NCBI RefSeq assembly: GCF_014803385.1
Contig: NZ_JACYFC010000002.1
Location: forward strand, 825,826-889,825
DNA length: 64,000 nt
Source of the DNA: Marinomonas colpomeniae
GTDB lineage: Bacteria; Pseudomonadota; Gammaproteobacteria; Pseudomonadales; Marinomonadaceae
Direction: 5' to 3'
Position numbers and translations under genes: made by a program. This document shows positions 17,139 through 26,137 of the stretch, one piece after another. Each line of letters begins with the position of its first letter. Positions within the stretch are counted from its first letter, which is position 1. The notes beneath the pieces were generated by a model. The model saw nothing but the letters and a program-made list of their open reading frames with translations, was not told the origin of the DNA and searched no databases.

Positions 17139-17432
17139 CCGAAACCCTAAAGTGTTTAATTTCTGTCGATCGAAATACTATTTGTTTCGTGTGAAGCTTT
17201 GTTTAACGATTTTTGACAGTTTTATGTCTGTGTAGGGTTTTTAGGTATGTAGTTTGTGAGTTAAATAGCTTAGAGCTTAGAGCTTAGAGCTGAGTGTGAG
17301 TGCGGAAATAAAGTTGTCGGAGGTGTCTAATATTGAGGAATAGGATGCTTACTTAAATGATTATTGTGTAGCTAAGAAGGGAACCTTTGTAACGCTAAAT
17401 AAAACGAACCGTGATAAGTCGGTTCGATTTTA
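17139..17432. promoter_or_regulatory. Promoter region of the DeoR operon, with short tandem repeat
   Basis: This 294-base gap lies between galM (ending at 17433) and the DeoR gene. Close to the DeoR start there is an imperfect palindrome, TTTCTGTCGATCGAAA (about 17160-17175), a possible GlpR-like operator. At 17271-17291 there are three perfect tandem TAGAGCT copies. I see no gene here. Confidence 0.4.
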
Positions 17433-18413
17433 TTAGTTAAAAGCATATCGTGTTATTTGTTGATAAGTATTTTCTGGAGCGAGCAAAATAGATGGAAAGT
17501 GTGGCTGGTTGATAGCGTCCGGCCAATGTTGTGCTTCTAAGGCAAGACCGGCGTAAGCGTTTAATTCACCTGAGTTGATATTAGATTCTGCCGATAAGTG
17601 AATATGGCGACCATCGTATACCTGTAATCCAGGTGCTGTGGTTTGGTAATTTAAGGTGATACCCGTCAATGGTGCTTTTAGTGTCGCAACCGTTCGTATT
17701 GGACGACTGGCTAAAGATAGGCAAAAATTGGTGTCTAATTCCGGGTAATCATCACGACCTATTGTTCGTAGCTGTTTAAAGTCGAAGGCACTGTTTGCTG
17801 TAGGAGTAACTTCTCCTGTTGGAATCACTTCTTTGTCTGTTGGTAAATAATGATCGGCTTTGATACTAAGTTGATGATCAAGAATAGAGCCAACACCATC
17901 AAGGTTAATGTAGCTGTGACCCGCAAAATTACAAATCGTTAGTTGGTCTGTTGAGGCTTGGATTTCCATTTCTAAGGTGCTGTCGAGTAACCGATAAAAC
18001 ACATTCACCATCATATTCCCTGGATAACCCATTTCACCATGTGCGAGTTTTGTCTGTAGCTGAACCGTGTCTTCTGTTTGCTGAATGATTGACCAAACTT
18101 TAGTGCCCGTCCCATTTACACCGCCATGTAAATGGTGTTTCTCTGGTAACGTCGGCGGTAAATTGTAGCTTTTTCCGTCAATCAGAGCGTGACCATGGGC
18201 AACGCGATTTGCCACTCGCCCAACGACAGCACCAAAGTATTTGGTTGCGTTAAGGTAATCATCAATTTTAGAAGACCCGAGTACTAATGAGTGTTCATAA
18301 CCTTTTAAATAGACCGATTGAATACTGGCACCTAAGGTCAGGATGTTTACTGTCAGCTGTGCATTATTGAGTGTGATGCGTTGCACTTTTCTTAGATCAA
18401 GTGTTGGGTTCAA
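17433..18413 (-). CDS. galM: Aldose 1-epimerase (galactose mutarotase family)
   Basis: 326 aa. It interconverts alpha and beta anomers of free aldoses in the cytoplasm. Visible motifs are VVGRVANRVAHGHALIDG, HHLHGGVNGTGTKVW (first catalytic His), CNFAGHSYINLDG (second His) and LALEAQHWPDAINQPHFPS (catalytic Glu), all in family order. The start is a TTG at 18413 with AAAGGA eight bases upstream; I see no suitable ATG. It lies downstream of the LacI regulator and probably serves the neighbouring sugar import operons, including xylose. Confidence 0.88.
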   Translation of the reverse strand: MNPTLDLRKVQRITLNNAQLTVNILTLGASIQSVYLKGYEHSLVLGSSKIDDYLNATKYFGAVVGRVANRVAHGHALIDGKSYNLPPTLPEKHHLHGGVNGTGTKVWSIIQQTEDTVQLQTKLAHGEMGYPGNMMVNVFYRLLDSTLEMEIQASTDQLTICNFAGHSYINLDGVGSILDHQLSIKADHYLPTDKEVIPTGEVTPTANSAFDFKQLRTIGRDDYPELDTNFCLSLASRPIRTVATLKAPLTGITLNYQTTAPGLQVYDGRHIHLSAESNINSGELNAYAGLALEAQHWPDAINQPHFPSILLAPENTYQQITRYAFN

Positions 18414-18434
18414 AGCAAATATCCTTTTATAAAG

Positions 18435-18444
18435 ACGTTAACGT
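18435..18444. promoter_or_regulatory. ACGTTAACGT palindrome between galM and the LacI gene
   Basis: A perfect 10-bp palindrome in the 42-base gap between the lacI-type gene and galM. LacI-family operators often have a CG-centred palindrome, but this one is centred on TTAA, so the assignment is weak. It could also be part of the galM promoter. Confidence 0.3.
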
Positions 18445-18455
18445 ACCATTTATCA

Positions 18456-19484
18456 TTACAGGTCGATTTGTAATCTCTGTTCTATAGGTGGTGGGCAAGA
18501 GCTTTTTCGTACTATTAGTTGAGTAGGTAAGGTCATTTCTGGGTTCGGTTTTTTTCCAGATAATATATCGAGTAACAGCTTCATGGATGTTTCACCGATC
18601 AGCTCCCTTGGCTGATTAATAGTGGTTAATTCTGGCTCGCAATATTCACTTAATGCAAGATTATCGAACCCTATTACGGATAGTTCTTCGGGGACGTTAA
18701 TGTTCATTTCTCTTGCTATTTTTAGTACACCAATCGCCGCTTCATCACTATGACAAACGATGGCTGAGGGACTATTTTTTAAGGACAATAATTGTTTTCC
18801 TAAGTTGTATCCGGCAATGAAAGTAAGGTCACCTTCTAATATATAGTCATCAATAATAGGCAGTTTCCACTTTTTCATTATTTCGTTATGACCATTTACC
18901 CGAGCGTTATAAATCAGCTTGTCTCTTTTCCCCGTAATACAGGCTATTTTGTAATGACCCATCATAATAAGATATTCGACGCCTTTTTTTGCGCTGTAAT
19001 GGTTGTCGATATGTACTGTAGGAACCGGAATGTCAGAAAAATATTCGCCAGCAATAACTATAGGCAATTTCACTTCACCAGCGCTATTTAGAATCAAAGA
19101 CTCCGGCACATCTGACGATAACGACAATACGCCATCTACCTGTTTACTTTCGAACAGTTCAAAGTAGCTACGTAGGCGTGAAGATTCATTGCCGGCGTCG
19201 CCAATGAGTAATTTGTAGCCATTTTTGTGTGCAAGCGCTTCGATACCATGAATGACGTCAGAGAAGAAGGTGCTTTCCATATTTGGTAGCACGACAACAA
19301 TGGTTTTGGATTCACTTTTGCGCAGACTGCGAGCAAGACCGTTAGGGGAATAACCGACATTCGCAGCGGCTTTTTCTACTTTTAAACGAGTAACGGGTGA
19401 GACCATTTCTGGATTGGCCAAAGCCCGTGAAACCGTTGCAGTAGAGACTCCTGCTAGCTTTGCGACATCTTTAACAGTAGCCAT
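18456..19484 (-). CDS. LacI-family transcriptional regulator
   Basis: 342 aa. The N-terminal HTH is MATVKDVAKLAGVSTATVSR followed by ALANPEMVSPVTRLKVEKA with the hinge helix GYSPNGLARSLRKSESK; the rest is a periplasmic-binding-protein-like sugar sensor (VVVLPNMESTFFSDVIHGIE; VIGFDNLALSEYCEPELTTI). It sits between the sugar ABC operon and galM on the same strand. The perfect palindrome at 25651-25664 in front of the ABC operon has the look of a LacI-family operator, and this is the only LacI-type HTH protein in the window. Confidence 0.92.
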   Translation of the reverse strand: MATVKDVAKLAGVSTATVSRALANPEMVSPVTRLKVEKAAANVGYSPNGLARSLRKSESKTIVVVLPNMESTFFSDVIHGIEALAHKNGYKLLIGDAGNESSRLRSYFELFESKQVDGVLSLSSDVPESLILNSAGEVKLPIVIAGEYFSDIPVPTVHIDNHYSAKKGVEYLIMMGHYKIACITGKRDKLIYNARVNGHNEIMKKWKLPIIDDYILEGDLTFIAGYNLGKQLLSLKNSPSAIVCHSDEAAIGVLKIAREMNINVPEELSVIGFDNLALSEYCEPELTTINQPRELIGETSMKLLLDILSGKKPNPEMTLPTQLIVRKSSCPPPIEQRLQIDL

Positions 19485-19631
19485 AAATGTCCAATCGCAG
19501 AGAGAGAAAATGTATAACGAAGCCCAAATTCATTGCCTTTTTAAAGAGGGTTATTAATAAACGATATATTAACAAAAAGTCCTATTTAGCGCAGTGGCTA
19601 ATAGTCAGAATATTTATATGATTAAAGTAAC

Positions 19632-19660
19632 AACCATTAGGGCGGTAAGCCCTAATGGTT
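19632..19660 (-). terminator. Hairpin after the sugar-binding-protein gene
   Basis: Perfect 12-bp arms AACCATTAGGGC and GCCCTAATGGTT around a GGTAA loop, 14 bases beyond the binding-protein stop. The T-content downstream on the minus strand is moderate. It probably ends the sugar ABC operon before the LacI gene. Confidence 0.7.
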
Positions 19661-19674
19661 TTATTTATGCTTTC

Positions 19675-20643
19675 TTAATAAGCAGCATCTTTAAAGTAGT
19701 AATCAGCCGAATTTTCTTTTGTAACAAGATCAGCACCTAAAATAACGCGAGATGGAGAGTTAAATAAGTAACCTGGTTTTTCATGTTTCACACCATGTAC
19801 GGCAAGCGCAATACCTGAGGCAATCATTGATGGACTATAGGTTACGGTCGCACGCACCATTTTGTTTTCATGCATGATCATTTCGATGATGTCTTTAGAG
19901 CCAGCACCGCCTAATACAGTTTTGATATCGGTACGGCCAGATTCTTCAATGGCCTTTAAAACACCTTTTAGCATATCGTCATCTTGGCACCAAACAGCAT
20001 CAATTTTAGGGTGTTTCTGTAAGAAGTTTTCCATTACCGCCAATGCTTTTTGAGTTGACCAATCACCGGGTTGAGAATCTAGGATCTTGATCTTTGGATA
20101 GGCTGACATGACTTCATTAAAGGCGTCTACGCGTTGAGTATTGATAGGAATTTGCATACCCTCAATAACAACAACATTGCCTTTACCAGACATTTCTTCA
20201 GCTAACCATTGAGCACCAACACGACCAAGGCCGGAGTTATCGCCAGCAATGAAGGCATCTTGAGCGGGTGTTGCCAATTCACGGTCAACAACCACAGTGT
20301 AAATACCTTCAGAATAAGCTTCTTCAATGACTTTTTGTAATGTCGCTGGGTTATGAGGAAGAATGACCAAAGCATTAATACCCTTGATCATTAAATCTTC
20401 TACATCACCGACTTGTTTGGAACCTGAACTAGAGGCAACAACAAAAAACTCAATGTCTTTTTCTTTTGCTTCTAAGTCTTTCACTGCTTTATTCGCCCAC
20501 CAAAGTAAGCCTGCTGTCCAACCGTGATCGGCAGATGGCACACTGACACCGACTTTGTATTTGGCCGCATAGCTTGTGCCAGTAAAGGCAAAAAGCATCG
20601 TAAACACTGCGACTACTCTCATGATTTTATTTTTATATTTCAT
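19675..20643 (-). CDS. Sugar ABC transporter substrate-binding protein, RbsB-like
   Basis: 322 aa with signal peptide (MRVVAVFTMLFAFTGTSYAA) and a type-I periplasmic binding fold. YKVGVSVPSADHGWTAGLLWW at the mature N-terminus, IKGINALVILPHNPATLQ and VVVDRELATPAQDAFIAGDN match the ribose/galactose-type family; the WCQDDDMLKGVLKAIEESG segment is the usual ligand-hinge region. It is the last gene of the minus-strand operon and lies behind a hairpin (20675-20698), which could raise its mRNA level. The ligand cannot be named; the linked dehydrogenase and isomerase suggest a polyol, inositol-like or glycoside substrate. Confidence 0.87.
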   Translation of the reverse strand: MKYKNKIMRVVAVFTMLFAFTGTSYAAKYKVGVSVPSADHGWTAGLLWWANKAVKDLEAKEKDIEFFVVASSSGSKQVGDVEDLMIKGINALVILPHNPATLQKVIEEAYSEGIYTVVVDRELATPAQDAFIAGDNSGLGRVGAQWLAEEMSGKGNVVVIEGMQIPINTQRVDAFNEVMSAYPKIKILDSQPGDWSTQKALAVMENFLQKHPKIDAVWCQDDDMLKGVLKAIEESGRTDIKTVLGGAGSKDIIEMIMHENKMVRATVTYSPSMIASGIALAVHGVKHEKPGYLFNSPSRVILGADLVTKENSADYYFKDAAY

Positions 20644-20674
20644 GGATACTCTCCGTTTTACATTGATTTAATAA

Positions 20675-20698
20675 TGAGGAAAACAACTGCTTTCCTCA
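20675..20698 (-). other. Intercistronic hairpin between permease and binding-protein genes
   Basis: TGAGGAAA and TTTCCTCA form a perfect 8-bp stem with an 8-base loop in the 115-base gap upstream of the binding-protein gene. It may protect or process the downstream message; there is no T-run to support termination. Confidence 0.45.
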
Positions 20699-20758
20699 GA
20701 TTCTTGTTTTACTTCTTATGAACTTCATCAAAGGGTCATAGGAAGAAAAACGAAGCTG

Positions 20759-21718
20759 TTAGCGATCGCCTTTAAACTGGACAAGCACCGCTGTTAAAAT
20801 AACCATACCCTTCACCATGCCTTGTAAATAAGGTGATATGCCCATCAAATTCAGCATGTTGTTAATGATGCCGAGGATAATGGCGCCAATGACTGTTCCC
20901 CATATGGTTCCTTTGCCACCAGACAATGCGGTACCGCCAATGACTACCGCAGCAATGGCATCTAATTCATAAAAAAGTCCCGCATCACCAGGGCTGACTG
21001 AGTTTAGACGTGAGGCTAAAAGTACGGCGGCAATACCTACTGATAAGCCAGCAATTAGGAAGGTAAGAAAATAGACCCAGCGGACTTTAATAGCCGAATA
21101 AGAAGCGACTTTTGAATTAGAACCCACTGCACAAACATGACGTCCAAAGGCACTGTGTTTTAGTACAATATGATAAGCAATGGCGAGTAATAGGAAGATC
21201 CAAACAGGGTAAGGAATAGCCCAAAGATAACCACCCCCGATCTCTGCGAACTTGTTATTTTCAGAAACCACTTCACCAGCATCACTGATATATAGCGTCA
21301 TGGATCGGAAAATTGACATGGTAGCTAATGTCGCAATAAAAGAGGCGACCCGACCGCGTGTGATGATTAGTCCATTAATGGCACCAAATACACCGCCGAG
21401 TGCGATAGCAGAAGACACAGCCATGGCAACTGCCCACCAACCGTCGCCAACACCATTAATAATCATGATGGACAAGACACCGACCAAAGCCACCATAGAC
21501 CCAACGGACAAATCAATGCCGCCAGCAATGATGACAAAAGTCATGCCTAACGCAATGATACCGGTATAAGACACCTGTCTTAACACATTGGTAATGTTGC
21601 GAGGCATTAAGAAATGCTCACTGGCAATGGAAGAAAATACGATCAATATTAACAAAGCAATAAAGGGCGCGTAAGTCGCAATATCAAGTCGTTTTAGGCG
21701 CGTTATTATAGGCGACAT
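20759..21718 (-). CDS. Sugar ABC transporter permease, RbsC-like
   Basis: 319 aa from ATG 21718 (GAGGTTCCATT precedes it); the frame is open to 21751. It has about 8-10 hydrophobic segments. Family landmarks are [69 protein letters not shown] and the C-terminal AVVIGGTALSGGKGTIWGT, as in ribose/xylose-type (CUT2) permeases. It forms the membrane channel with the ATPase upstream (97 bases away) and the binding protein downstream. Confidence 0.9.
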   Translation of the reverse strand: MSPIITRLKRLDIATYAPFIALLILIVFSSIASEHFLMPRNITNVLRQVSYTGIIALGMTFVIIAGGIDLSVGSMVALVGVLSIMIINGVGDGWWAVAMAVSSAIALGGVFGAINGLIITRGRVASFIATLATMSIFRSMTLYISDAGEVVSENNKFAEIGGGYLWAIPYPVWIFLLLAIAYHIVLKHSAFGRHVCAVGSNSKVASYSAIKVRWVYFLTFLIAGLSVGIAAVLLASRLNSVSPGDAGLFYELDAIAAVVIGGTALSGGKGTIWGTVIGAIILGIINNMLNLMGISPYLQGMVKGMVILTAVLVQFKGDR

Positions 21719-21815
21719 AATGGAACCTCGTGTTCTTATTGTTATGGGCACCTGAGTTTTGAATAAAAATACAGGTGTCGTTTATAGCGTCAACTCAGTT
21801 TTATTGGCGGTGGGA

Positions 21816-23321
21816 TTAAGCTTGAGCCATAGTTTTTAAGCCCGCAGCGTAATACATGATTTCTTTTTCATTGATGGCATCACCAGAGAGTTCTCCCATG
21901 ATTTGCCCTGACCTCATTACCATTACTCGATGGGATAAGCCCATTACTTCTTCGAGTTCTGAAGAGATCACAATGACCGACACACCTTGTTCAGTTAAAG
22001 AGTGAATGAAATGGTAAATTTCTTTTTTAGTATTTACATCGATTCCCCGAGTCGGTTCATCAAGAATGAGAATGTCTGGTTGAGTGTCCATCCATTTTGA
22101 GAGATAGACCTTTTGTTGATTGCCACCACTTAAGTTAGCCAGATTGGAGTGTAAGGATGCTGCTTTGATGTCAAAGCGTTTAACGTAATCACGAGCCACA
22201 CTGTTTTCTTTTTTGTGTTGGATAAGACCTTTTACATAAGACGCCAAAGAAATCAGTGTGATATTTTTAGGAATATCAAAGTTCATGATTAGGCCTTTGC
22301 CTTGGCGGTCTTCAGACAAATAAGCCAAGTTGCAAGCGACCGCATCAGCGATGGCGTTGATGGTGACTACCTTGCCATTGATTTCAACGACACCACTGTC
22401 CTTTTTACGTAATCCCATCACCGCTTCGGCGGTTTCGGTACGTCCCGCTCCAATCAAGCCGGCAAAACCTAAGACTTCGCCTTTTTTAAGGTCAAAATTA
22501 ATGTCTTGTAAAATCCCTTTGATGGATAAATTACTGACTTTAAGTACGACTTCATCCGAATATTCTGTGCGCTGTGGATAAATTTGGTTTAGCTCACGCC
22601 CCACCATTTTGCGGGCCATGTCTTCTTCGTTTATTTGCGTCACATCATCCACACTGACCAGATGACCATCGCGCAAGATCGCTAATCGATCGCAAAGATG
22701 CTTCACTTCTTTGAGTTTGTGAGAGATGAAAATGATGGTCACGCCACGCTTTTTCAGTTTCTCAACAAGAGCGAAAAAAATGTCTACTTCATGATCCGTT
22801 AAGACGGTTGTTGGCTCATCCATGATTAAAATGCGCGAGTCATTTACTAGCGCTTTAGCGATTTCTACCATCTGCTTTTCTGCCACACTGAGGTTTTCGA
22901 TCAGGGCGTCAGGGCTTAAGTCGGTTTCTAAATCCTTTAATAATTCATAAGCTCGGTTGCGCATAGCGGATTTGTTGAGTAAGAAGCCGTTTTTGATTTC
23001 ATTACCCAGAAAAATATTTTCGAACACGTTAAGGCTGCTGATTAGGTTAAATTCCTGTGGAATCATCGCTATGCCTAAACGCTTTGCATCAGAAGCCGAT
23101 TGGATAGAAACCTCCGTACCATCAACTTTAATGCTGCCTGTGGTTTTGGTGTAAATACCGCTGATAATTTTTAATAGTGTGGATTTCCCTGCACCATTCT
23201 CACCTAGCACGCCAAGTACTTCACCAGCAAAAATATCGAGGGTAATCTTGTGTAATACACGCACCCCAGAGAACTCTTTGACGATACTGCGAATTTGCAT
23301 AACCGGTTCGTTCATAGTCAT
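21816..23321 (-). CDS. Sugar ABC transporter ATP-binding protein, RbsA-like (two ATPase domains)
   Basis: 501 aa from ATG 23321, which has AAAGAGG just upstream; ATG 23315 is also possible, and the open frame extends to 23357. Two ABC domains lie in tandem. The first has GENGAGKST (Walker A), NLSVAEKQMVEIAKAL (signature) and ILIMDEPTTVL (Walker B). The second has the degenerate A-loop [23 protein letters not shown] and [12 protein letters not shown]. This asymmetry is normal for RbsA/MglA/XylG ATPases of the CUT2 family. It energises the RbsC-like permease. The gene follows the Gfo/Idh/MocA dehydrogenase after about 50 bases. Confidence 0.91.
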   Translation of the reverse strand: MTMNEPVMQIRSIVKEFSGVRVLHKITLDIFAGEVLGVLGENGAGKSTLLKIISGIYTKTTGSIKVDGTEVSIQSASDAKRLGIAMIPQEFNLISSLNVFENIFLGNEIKNGFLLNKSAMRNRAYELLKDLETDLSPDALIENLSVAEKQMVEIAKALVNDSRILIMDEPTTVLTDHEVDIFFALVEKLKKRGVTIIFISHKLKEVKHLCDRLAILRDGHLVSVDDVTQINEEDMARKMVGRELNQIYPQRTEYSDEVVLKVSNLSIKGILQDINFDLKKGEVLGFAGLIGAGRTETAEAVMGLRKKDSGVVEINGKVVTINAIADAVACNLAYLSEDRQGKGLIMNFDIPKNITLISLASYVKGLIQHKKENSVARDYVKRFDIKAASLHSNLANLSGGNQQKVYLSKWMDTQPDILILDEPTRGIDVNTKKEIYHFIHSLTEQGVSVIVISSELEEVMGLSHRVMVMRSGQIMGELSGDAINEKEIMYYAAGLKTMAQA

Positions 23322-23374
23322 GGCCTCTTTATCACTGGTTATTGGGATAGCAGACATCTAGTTAGCACCGCCAT

Positions 23375-24538
23375 TTAATTCACACCGTCATTTAGTTCAC
23401 ACCAAACGCTGTTTTGAGCCGATGATTCAAGTACCGCCGTGATGAACTTCATGCCCTCTATGCCATCATCAATACTAGGAATTAAACCTTGTACAGAATC
23501 AACAGACGCACCGTCTTCAATCGCTCGAATGGCAATGCCAATATCCAAATACAAGTTAGCGAAACCTTCCAAATAACCTTCTGGATGGCCAGCGGGAACC
23601 CGAGATAAGCGATTGGCTTCCTCTCCAGCACCGTGACCAGCACGAGTGATTTTTTGCGTCGGTTCACCAAATACGGATAGCCATAATTCGTTAGGGGATT
23701 CCTGTGACCATTCAATGCCAGCCTTTTCACCATAAAGGCGAATTTTCAATCCGTTTTCATTACCGGGTGCCACTTGGCTAGACCACAACATTCCTTTAGC
23801 TCCACCATCAAAGCGCAACATGGTGTGCACGTTATCATCCAAACGACGGCCGCTAACAAAGGCGGTTAGATCTGCGCAGACACTTTGTACTTTTTGACCT
23901 GAAATAAAACACGCCAAATTAAAGACGTGGGTGCCGATATCACCTAAGCATCCAGCCATGCCAGATTTCTCAGGATCAGTACGCCATTGAGCTTGTTTGT
24001 TATCGGTGCTCTCGGCTTTATCGGTTAACCAGTCTTGGGCGTATTCCGCTTGAATAACGCGTAATTTTCCTAATATACCTGTATCGACAAGGTGCTTGGC
24101 ATGACGAATCAGCGGATACCCTGTGTAGTTGTGGGTGAGTGCGAAAAAAGCGCCAGACTTAGTAACTAGTTCTTTTAGTGTCAAGGCTTCGTCGAGGGTT
24201 TTTGTGACTGGTTTATCGCAAATTACATGGATACCTTGTTCTAAAAATGCTTTTGCAACAGGGTAATGCATGTGGTTCGGAGTGACGATTAAGACAGCTT
24301 GAATGCCATCTTCTCGTTGTTTTTCTTGTTCCGCCATAGTGGTAAAAGAAGCATAGCTGCGTTCAGCGTTAATGCCTAAGCGCAGCGCTGAGGCGAGCGC
24401 TCGTTCTGGGTCAGAAGATAAGGCACCAGCTACCAATTCATAACCATCATCGATACGAGTCGCGATGCGATGCACCGCACCAATAAACGCGCCATCACCG
24501 CCGCCAACCATACCAATACGAATACGTTTGTGAGTCAT
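23375..24538 (-). CDS. Gfo/Idh/MocA-family sugar/polyol dehydrogenase
   Basis: 387 aa. The N-terminal Rossmann motif is IRIGMVGGGDGAFIGAVH, followed by the conserved cofactor/substrate motif VICDKPVTKTLDEA (the EKP-type lysine), then GCLGDIGTHVFNLACFISG, where the D-x-x-x-H pair is the usual catalytic site. Members oxidise hydroxyls of sugars, inositols or glycosides using NAD(P). It lies ten bases from the TIM-barrel isomerase, and the pair recurs in inositol-like and 3-keto-sugar pathways. Substrate not identifiable from sequence alone. A strong AAGGAG site precedes its ATG. Confidence 0.88.
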   Translation of the reverse strand: MTHKRIRIGMVGGGDGAFIGAVHRIATRIDDGYELVAGALSSDPERALASALRLGINAERSYASFTTMAEQEKQREDGIQAVLIVTPNHMHYPVAKAFLEQGIHVICDKPVTKTLDEALTLKELVTKSGAFFALTHNYTGYPLIRHAKHLVDTGILGKLRVIQAEYAQDWLTDKAESTDNKQAQWRTDPEKSGMAGCLGDIGTHVFNLACFISGQKVQSVCADLTAFVSGRRLDDNVHTMLRFDGGAKGMLWSSQVAPGNENGLKIRLYGEKAGIEWSQESPNELWLSVFGEPTQKITRAGHGAGEEANRLSRVPAGHPEGYLEGFANLYLDIGIAIRAIEDGASVDSVQGLIPSIDDGIEGMKFITAVLESSAQNSVWCELNDGVN

Positions 24539-24548
24539 GATCTTCTCC

Positions 24549-25604
24549 TTAACTTAACCCTAAAATACGACGGTTCATGGCATCATCAACACCACTGCTG
24601 GCAAAGTCATCAAAGGCACGTTCGGTCACTCGAATTAAGTGATCATTAACGAATTTCACGCCTTCTTCCGCACCGGCTTCAGGATGCTTCATACAGCATT
24701 CCCATTCTATGACAGCCCAGCCGCCAAAATCGTATTGGGTGAGTTTGGAAAAGATGGCTTTGAAGTCTACTTGTCCATCGCCTAAAGAACGGAAGCGTCC
24801 GGCTCGATCTATCCAACTTTGATAACCGCCATAAACACCTTGTCTACCCGTAGAATTAAATTCCGCATCTTTCACATGGAACATCTTGATACGTTCATGG
24901 TAAATGTCGATAAACTGCAAATAATCGAGTTGCTGCAGTACAAAATGAGAAGGATCAAACAGAATATTGGCGCGTGGATGATGATCAGTAGCTTCAAGGA
25001 ATAAATCGAAGGTGACCCCATCGTGTAAATCCTCACCGGGATGGATTTCGTAGCAGACGTTTACACCGCAGCGATCAAACTCATCTAGAATTGGCAGCCA
25101 GCGTTTTGCGAGCTCCTTAAACCCCGCTTCAACTAAACCAGCAGGGCGTTGTGGCCAAGGGTATAAGAAGGGCCAAAGTAGCGCGCCAGAAAAAGTAACG
25201 TGATTGATAAGACCAAGATTTTTAGATGCTTGTGCGGATTTTAGAAGTTGATCAACGGCCCATTTTTGACGAGCATCTGGATTGCCTTTTACGTGGTCAG
25301 GAGCAAAGCCATCAAACATATCGTCATAAGCTGAGTGAACAGCAACCAGTTGACCTTGTAAATGTGTGGAGAGTTCAGTGACTTCCATACCGTGTTTAGC
25401 AAGTGTGTCCTGAATGTATTTGCAATAGTCGAGATCGCTTGCTGCGCGGTCTAGATCAAATAAACGTTGATCCCAAGTCGGAATCTGTACGCCTTTAAAA
25501 CCTATGCTAGCGGCCCATTCTATAATGTTTTCAAAACTGTTGAATGGTGCTTCATCACCTGCAAATTGCGCAAGAAAAAGAGCTGGACCTTTTAAAGCCT
25601 GCAT
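24549..25604 (-). CDS. Sugar phosphate isomerase/epimerase-like TIM-barrel protein
   Basis: 351 aa of the xylose-isomerase-like TIM-barrel family (AP endonuclease 2 fold). Candidate metal ligands are in CYEIHPGEDLHDG (Glu), NILFDPSHFVLQ (Asp/His), IKMFHVKDAEF (His/Asp) and AVIEWECCMKH (Glu). The group includes inosose isomerases, hydroxypyruvate isomerases and 3-keto-sugar-modifying enzymes. It is the first gene of the operon with the dehydrogenase and the sugar ABC transporter, 47 bases after the palindrome at 25651-25664. It most likely processes the product of the adjacent dehydrogenase. Confidence 0.85.
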   Translation of the reverse strand: MQALKGPALFLAQFAGDEAPFNSFENIIEWAASIGFKGVQIPTWDQRLFDLDRAASDLDYCKYIQDTLAKHGMEVTELSTHLQGQLVAVHSAYDDMFDGFAPDHVKGNPDARQKWAVDQLLKSAQASKNLGLINHVTFSGALLWPFLYPWPQRPAGLVEAGFKELAKRWLPILDEFDRCGVNVCYEIHPGEDLHDGVTFDLFLEATDHHPRANILFDPSHFVLQQLDYLQFIDIYHERIKMFHVKDAEFNSTGRQGVYGGYQSWIDRAGRFRSLGDGQVDFKAIFSKLTQYDFGGWAVIEWECCMKHPEAGAEEGVKFVNDHLIRVTERAFDDFASSGVDDAMNRRILGLS

Positions 25605-25650
25605 AATATTACCCCCATATTTATTTTTATTTGAGTGGCTTAATATATTT

Positions 25651-25664
25651 TGTAATCGATTACA
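25651..25664. promoter_or_regulatory. Perfect LacI-type operator palindrome
   Basis: TGTAATCGATTACA is a perfect 14-bp palindrome with a central CG, the typical form of LacI-family operators, placed 47 bases upstream of the isomerase start. The LacI regulator at 18456-19484 is the obvious candidate partner. I did not see a second exact copy elsewhere in the window. Confidence 0.7.
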
Positions 25665-26137
25665 TTAGATTCTATAAAAAAAGACTTCTTCAAAAAGCCT
25701 TATTTAGGAATGTTGTTGGAGTATAGTGATTTTACTTACCAAGTAAATGTGCTTGCCCTATGAAATGTGATATTTCAAATGTAATAAAATGATTTTCTGT
25801 ACATTTTATAAGGAATTTTTATGATTTTTGGTTTTACTAAATTATTTTATAAATGATTTATTTATCATTAAGTTAAGTAAAAATAGTTCTCTTTTTCATA
25901 GCGGTTGAAAGAGGTATTTATTATTATTTTTTGTTTTCTTAATAAATCATAGTGATAGTGTTTTTAACGGTCACCAACATGGTTAGCTTCTGCTTATCTA
26001 GCTGGAGTTATTCACTTTATAAAAAACGCCACACATAAACAAAAAAAGATAATACTTCTTTTTAGTTTATCGATTTAAATTATTCTTACTCCATCTGGAG
26101 ATCGTTCACTTAATAAAAATAACAAGGAATGAAAAAG
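25665..26137. promoter_or_regulatory. Divergent control region of the sugar ABC operon and xylFGHB
   Basis: A 473-base, very AT-rich gene-free region. Close to xylF an imperfect direct repeat of about 24 bases occurs at 26002-26025 and 26095-26119; both copies start CTGGAG, continue with TTCACTT and end in ATAAAAA. The 93-base separation between copies is about nine helical turns, so these may be paired sites for XylR looping or cooperative binding. AAGGA at 26124-26128 is the xylF ribosome site. No open frame of interest. Confidence 0.45.

Noticed and set aside
18455..18474. ATTACA-N8-TGTAAT inverted repeat at the end of the LacI gene, similar to the operator at 25651
   Set aside because: The half-site spacing differs from the perfect palindrome and it lies in the last codons of the coding region; chance is the simpler explanation.
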